DNA of 9,306 nucleotides, from assembly GCA_014378285.1 (NCBI GenBank), contig JACMNZ010000216.1, positions 1-9,306 on the forward strand. The letters are read 5' to 3'. The DNA comes from Pseudopedobacter sp. GTDB taxonomy: Bacteria; Bacteroidota; Bacteroidia; Sphingobacteriales; Sphingobacteriaceae. Position 1 is the stretch's first letter, and each line of letters begins with the position of its first letter. Shown here one piece after another: positions 6,480 through 9,306 of this stretch. A program made the translations under genes and the position numbers. The notes under the pieces were generated by a model. That model was not told the DNA's origin. It searched no databases and saw only the letters and a list, made by a program, of their open reading frames with translations.

Positions 6480-6674
6480 ATGATTCAATTATTAATTGCC
6501 ATTTTATTGGGATTGGCAAGCCCTTCAAACACAGATAATCATCATCAAAATGATGGAACAACAATGAGCTCCAATTCTGCAGGTGATGATGGCGAAGATA
6601 ACGGTGGCGGTAGCGGAACGGGAACTGGTGGAAATACTGGGCAATTACCTCCTCCTCCATTAACTGAAAATTAA
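6480..6674 (+). CDS. Small ORF: hydrophobic N-terminus, Gly/Asp-rich middle, Pro-rich tail; possible secreted peptide precursor
   Basis: This 64-aa product is unlike a random frame. Residues 1-13 (MIQLLIAILLGLA) are a hydrophobic run resembling a short signal peptide, although no Lys/Arg precedes it. About 16-37 is polar, 36-54 is Gly/Asp/Thr-rich (GDDGEDNGGGSGTGTGG), and the end is GQLPPPPLTEN. I recall small Bacteroidota ORFs ending in Gly-rich plus PPPP tails, but cannot name a family. The only ATG giving the hydrophobic start is at 6480; upstream in frame there is no ATG until a stop at 6408. It lies 117 nt before the sensor kinase on the same strand, and a foldable spacer separates them. 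It could encode a peptide sensed or controlled by that kinase, or be an unrelated short protein. The low-complexity half reduces certainty that it is translated. Confidence 0.5.
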   Translation: MIQLLIAILLGLASPSNTDNHHQNDGTTMSSNSAGDDGEDNGGGSGTGTGGNTGQLPPPPLTEN

Positions 6675-6680
6675 ATTACG

Positions 6681-6758
6681 GGGCGGTAAGGATTAATCTC
6701 TTTTAACAAATAATAAAAAAATTTAAAAATTATTGAACGATTTCTTATCGCCCTTTTT
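6681..6758 (+). terminator. Terminator/attenuator-like fold between small ORF and kinase gene
   Basis: GGGCGGTAAG (6681-6690) pairs with CTTATCGCCC (6744-6753) over 10 positions with a single G-U wobble, and five T follow (6754-6758). The 53-nt loop is AT-rich and contains smaller self-complementary parts (GATTAATC at 6691-6698 and AATAAT/ATTATT arms). The loop is long for a simple terminator. It starts 7 nt after the small ORF stop and ends 33 nt before the kinase start, so it could end the small ORF transcript or partially limit read-through. Confidence 0.45.
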
Positions 6759-6791
6759 AATATTTTTTTAATTTAGGCTAAACATCCTAAT

Positions 6792-8459
6792 TTGAAACTT
6801 TATCAAAATTTAATCTTTGTTCTACTGGTTTTTTGTTCTTGTAAAAAAGAAACAAATAAGCCCAATCTTTCTAATGAAAATTTAATTTATACAACCGCAT
6901 TTCAATTTAGGGAATCTGGAAAAACCGATAGCGCTTTTTATTATTTTAACCAAGCAAAAGATGCTTTTCTAATAAATAGAGATAGTTTTATGGCAGGCAA
7001 ATGTTTGGTAAATATGGCCATCATTGCTACCGCACACGGAGACAGTTTTGGTGGGCAAGAACTTTCTTTGGATGCGCTTCCTTATTTTAAAACGGACAGC
7101 TTTAGTCATCATGTTTATTTGCAATCTAATTATAACAATTTAGGAATAAGTTCTAATCAGCTTAAAGAGTATAAAAAAGCAATTGAATTTTATCAAAAAT
7201 GTTTAGAATTCGCTACCGACAGTTTAACAATTTTAGTAGTTCAAAATAATATCGCAAATGCTTATCAAAGAAATAAAGATTATAAGGAAGCATTACATAT
7301 TTTCACTCAGATTTTGAAAAAAGAAATTCTGCCTTTAGATTACGCTCGTGTTTTATCAAACTACGCTTACACCAAATGGCTTCAAAACCCAAAACAAAAC
7401 ATTGCATCTTCCTTATTTAAAGCTTTAAATATCCGTAAACAACAAAAAGATTTATGGGGACAATGTGCCAGTTATGGATACCTTTCTGATTATTATCAAA
7501 AATCTAAGCCAGATTCTGCTTTATTTTTTACTAAGAAAATGTATGTTTTGGCGGGCAAAATGAATTTACCCGACGACCGATTAGAGGCATTAAAAAAATT
7601 GGTTAAACTGAGTAAAGCAGACAGTTCTAAAATCTATTTTGAGCTATACCAAAACGTAAATGATAGTTTGAAAACAGCAAGAAGCAGGGATAAAAACCAA
7701 TTTGCCCTAATTAGGTACGAGACCGAAAAACATAAAGCAGATAATTTAAAACTTCAAAAAGAAAACAACTACAGAAACGGATACATTGGTTGTTTGCTTT
7801 TTTTATTGATAACTGGAAGCTTAGGAACTTTTTTTTGGTATAAAAAGCGTAAAGAAAGGTTGCGTTTAGAAGCCGAAAAAGCCATAAGGGAAAGCCAGCT
7901 CAAAACTTCTAAAAAAGTACATGATGTGGTTGCCAATGGTTTGTACAGGTTAATGTCGGCAATGGAAAACAACGTTAAGCTAAACCAAGAAAAATTATTG
8001 GATGATATGGAAATTTTGTATGAAAAATCAAGAGATATTTCTTATGAAGACAGCAGGTATAATAATGCTAACACAAATTTCAAAGAACTTGTAAAAGATT
8101 TGCTCAGTTCTTTTGCTACAGAAAATAAAAAGATAATTATCTCTGGAAACGATGCCTCTTTATGGGAAAATTTAACACCTATCATTAAACATGAGCTTCA
8201 TCAAGTATTATTGGAAATAATGGTAAACATGAAAAAACATAGCAATGCCAATCAGATAGTTTTAAGATTTACTAAAGACAATGATGTATTTAAAATTTAT
8301 TACAAGGATAATGGAAAAGGTTTGCCCGTACACCATAAAATTGGTAATGGATTTAGAAATACGGGAAACCGTATAAATGAAATTGGCGGGAACATTAATT
8401 TTGTAAATGGCAAAAATGGGGGATTAGAAATAACCATCCAATTTCCGTTATCTAGTTAA
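6792..8459 (+). CDS. TPR-containing membrane sensor histidine kinase (NarX/LuxR-pair type)
   Basis: The start is TTG at 6792-6794: a stop at 6774-6776 lies just upstream in frame, no ATG exists between, and a signal peptide begins immediately. Residues 1-16 are hydrophobic and end in a weak lipobox (FCSC, Cys17). About 30-290 is helical repeats with TPR signatures (for example LQSNYNNLGISSNQLKEYKK, then NNIANAYQRNKDYKEALHIF), predicted periplasmic. A short coiled coil (about 295-325) precedes the membrane helix at 331-349, and a basic helix follows. The phosphoacceptor is His377 in KKVHDVVANGLYRL, a HisKA_3-type box. The HATPase domain has N-box Asn479 (EIMVNMKKHSNA), G1 DNGKG (506-510) and a divergent G2 GNGFRNTGNRINEIGG. 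At 555 aa it looks complete. It should autophosphorylate in response to an extracytoplasmic cue and pass phosphate to the regulator 5 nt downstream. The cue is unknown. Confidence 0.9.
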   Translation: MKLYQNLIFVLLVFCSCKKETNKPNLSNENLIYTTAFQFRESGKTDSAFYYFNQAKDAFLINRDSFMAGKCLVNMAIIATAHGDSFGGQELSLDALPYFKTDSFSHHVYLQSNYNNLGISSNQLKEYKKAIEFYQKCLEFATDSLTILVVQNNIANAYQRNKDYKEALHIFTQILKKEILPLDYARVLSNYAYTKWLQNPKQNIASSLFKALNIRKQQKDLWGQCASYGYLSDYYQKSKPDSALFFTKKMYVLAGKMNLPDDRLEALKKLVKLSKADSSKIYFELYQNVNDSLKTARSRDKNQFALIRYETEKHKADNLKLQKENNYRNGYIGCLLFLLITGSLGTFFWYKKRKERLRLEAEKAIRESQLKTSKKVHDVVANGLYRLMSAMENNVKLNQEKLLDDMEILYEKSRDISYEDSRYNNANTNFKELVKDLLSSFATENKKIIISGNDASLWENLTPIIKHELHQVLLEIMVNMKKHSNANQIVLRFTKDNDVFKIYYKDNGKGLPVHHKIGNGFRNTGNRINEIGGNINFVNGKNGGLEITIQFPLSS

Positions 8460-8464
8460 TAAAG

Positions 8465-9130
8465 ATGATTAAAAAAGTACTGATTGCCGAAGATCATGAA
8501 AGCGCAAATATTTCTGTAAGGAAAACCTTAGAAGATTTAGGCATTTCACAATTTATGTACACTTATTACTGTGACGATGCTTTTTTACAAATTCAGAAAT
8601 CTTTTGAAGAGAACCATCCTTTTGAACTTTTGATTACCGATCTTTCTTTTGAGGATGATGGCAGACCTCAAAAAATTGCTGACGGTATAGAGCTGATTAA
8701 AGCCGTTAGAAACCTACTACCAAAAATTAAAATATTGGTTTTTTCTAGCGAAAGTAAAATGGCGATTATAGATAATCTTTTTAAAGAATTGGAAATTAAT
8801 GCTTATGTACGCAAAGCGAGGAGAGATGTAGAAGAGTTAAAAAATGCTTTATTGGCCATAGAAAAAAATAAAAACTACATCAGTAAATCTTTGAGGCAAT
8901 CCATCAACCAAAAAAACACCTTTGAATTTGGCAATTATGATATTTCTATCATCAATCTGCTGGCACAAGGGATACCCCAAAAAAACATTCCCCAAGTTTT
9001 AGAGGCTAAACAAATAAAACCATCTGGCCTCAGCAGTATAGAAAAGAGGCTCAACTTTATTAAAGAAACTTTAGGGTTTTCTAAAAACGAACAATTGGTT
9101 GCTTTTTGCAAAGACATTGGCGTAATATAA
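8465..9130 (+). CDS. Response regulator with divergent LuxR/NarL-type HTH
   Basis: This 221-aa protein is the kinase's partner: its ATG comes 5 nt after the kinase stop. The receiver domain (1-130) has the acidic pair Glu9/Asp10, phosphoacceptor Asp59 in LLITDL, the switch serines in VFSSES (Ser94/95) and Lys117 in YVRKARRD. A linker to about 150 leads to a C-terminal helical domain (about 153-221). The segment NYDISIINLLAQGIPQKNIPQVLEA aligns by eye with the first helices of a LuxR-type HTH. SSIEKRLNFIKETLGFSKNEQLVAFCKDIGVI matches the recognition helix and the terminal KLG..N..LV....GLI pattern. It is divergent: the usual TVK.H is replaced by LSSIEKRL. A longer insert (KQIKPSG) precedes the recognition helix. 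It is expected to bind DNA as a dimer when phosphorylated. The dyad beginning 10 nt after its stop is a candidate target. Confidence 0.9.
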   Translation: MIKKVLIAEDHESANISVRKTLEDLGISQFMYTYYCDDAFLQIQKSFEENHPFELLITDLSFEDDGRPQKIADGIELIKAVRNLLPKIKILVFSSESKMAIIDNLFKELEINAYVRKARRDVEELKNALLAIEKNKNYISKSLRQSINQKNTFEFGNYDISIINLLAQGIPQKNIPQVLEAKQIKPSGLSSIEKRLNFIKETLGFSKNEQLVAFCKDIGVI

Positions 9131-9139
9131 AAAATCCCG

Positions 9140-9159
9140 TTTTACGGTTTCCCGTAAAA
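9140..9159. promoter_or_regulatory. Candidate operator dyad TTTTACGG-N4-CCGTAAAA
   Basis: The 8-bp arms (9140-9147 and 9152-9159) are perfect complements separated by 4 nt, starting 10 nt after the response regulator stop. No T-run follows the 3' arm in either direction, so an intrinsic terminator is unlikely. Half-sites repeated at two-turn scale are what a LuxR/NarL-type dimer could bind. The flanking direct repeat AAAATCCC adds to the designed look. Binding is inference. Confidence 0.45.
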
Positions 9160-9189
9160 ATCCCATTCCCTATACCATTATTTTTACAG

Positions 9190-9207
9190 TAAATAAGTTC
9201 TTATTTA
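9190..9207. repeat. Perfect dyad TAAATAAG-TT-CTTATTTA
   Basis: Eight-bp arms (9190-9197 and 9200-9207) are perfectly complementary around TT. It is AT-only at the ends, so chance is more likely than for the GC-containing dyad upstream, but together they make a dense dyad region. Confidence 0.35.
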
Positions 9208-9268
9208 TTCAGGGCTTCATGGTGTGTAACCTGAATTTGTCAAAAACCCTATGATTGACATTCGCAAG

Positions 9269-9294
9269 ACCAGCCCGGTTCCCATTGGGCTGGT
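9269..9294. repeat. GC-rich hairpin near the window edge
   Basis: ACCAGCCC (9269-9276) pairs perfectly with GGGCTGGT (9287-9294) around a 10-nt loop. No T-run follows in the visible 12 nt. It may be an RNA structure in a leader or small RNA, or lie inside a gene that starts at 9251; the window ends too soon to tell. Confidence 0.4.
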
Positions 9295-9306
9295 AACTTG
9301 TGAAAA

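Larger units (their letters stand above)
9131..9306. other. Non-coding tail after the regulator, probably a control region for the next gene
   Basis: No assured gene starts here. The stretch holds a direct repeat AAAATCCC (9131-9138 and 9157-9164) around the dyad at 9140-9159, a second dyad (9190-9207) and a hairpin (9269-9294). TGAATTTG near 9230 resembles a Bacteroidota -7 box (7 of 8). An ATG at 9251 opens a frame (MIDIRKTSPVPIGLV...) that runs off the window; it is too short to judge. No intrinsic terminator for the kinase/regulator operon is visible. Confidence 0.45.

Noticed and set aside
6457..6660. 67-codon minus frame antisense to the small ORF
   Set aside because: His/Arg/Tyr-rich low-complexity translation is the mirror of the Gly/Asp-rich coding on the other strand; no start context or neighbours support it.
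7769..7972. Minus-strand frame inside the kinase gene
   Set aside because: It is antisense to the membrane-helix and His-box coding region, which is clearly real on the plus strand.
9251..9306. ATG with an 18-codon frame running off the window
   Set aside because: Too short to assess; it overlaps a GC-rich hairpin and could be chance.

Overview
The window comes from a low-GC Bacteroidota chromosome, most likely Sphingobacteriaceae (Pedobacter-like). The evidence is a sphingolipid-type serine palmitoyltransferase, a Bacteroidota histone H1-like (Hc1) mini-protein, A-rich leaders without clear Shine-Dalgarno sites, TPR-containing sensor kinases, and an intergenic hairpin element of a kind I associate with this family. 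No rRNA, tRNA, CRISPR array or complete insertion sequence was seen.

Layout. (1) 1-1380, plus strand: the 3' three quarters of a serine palmitoyltransferase-like gene with a strong terminator, then a 61-aa Hc1-like protein with a second, nearly symmetric terminator. (2) 1421-3509, minus strand: purD (purine synthesis), then a 240-aa lipoprotein with two C-terminal membrane helices and several long poly-A tracts. (3) 3510-3851: a gene-free stretch with a ~100-bp hairpin repeat element. (4) 3852-6116, minus strand: a tight three-gene cluster, transcribed as an unknown 317-aa single-pass membrane protein, an S66 LD-carboxypeptidase and a DoxX-family membrane protein, with gaps of 10 and 2 nt. 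(5) 6117-6479: a gene-free stretch with an orphan open frame lacking a start codon and several perfect inverted repeats. (6) 6480-9130, plus strand: a 64-aa small ORF with a hydrophobic start and a Gly-rich, Pro-rich tail, a 117-nt spacer able to form a terminator-like fold, a TTG-started TPR sensor histidine kinase with an N-terminal lipobox, and a response regulator with a divergent LuxR/NarL-type HTH. (7) 9131-9306: a non-coding tail with two perfect dyads and a hairpin, one dyad (TTTTACGG-N4-CCGTAAAA) looking like an operator.

How the genes may work together. The housekeeping genes (spt-like, purD, Hc1-like) seem independent of each other. The clearest functional unit is the kinase/regulator pair. 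The small ORF just upstream, the possible attenuator between it and the kinase, and the dyad just after the regulator suggest a small-peptide-plus-two-component locus. That reading is inference: only the kinase and regulator assignments are firm.
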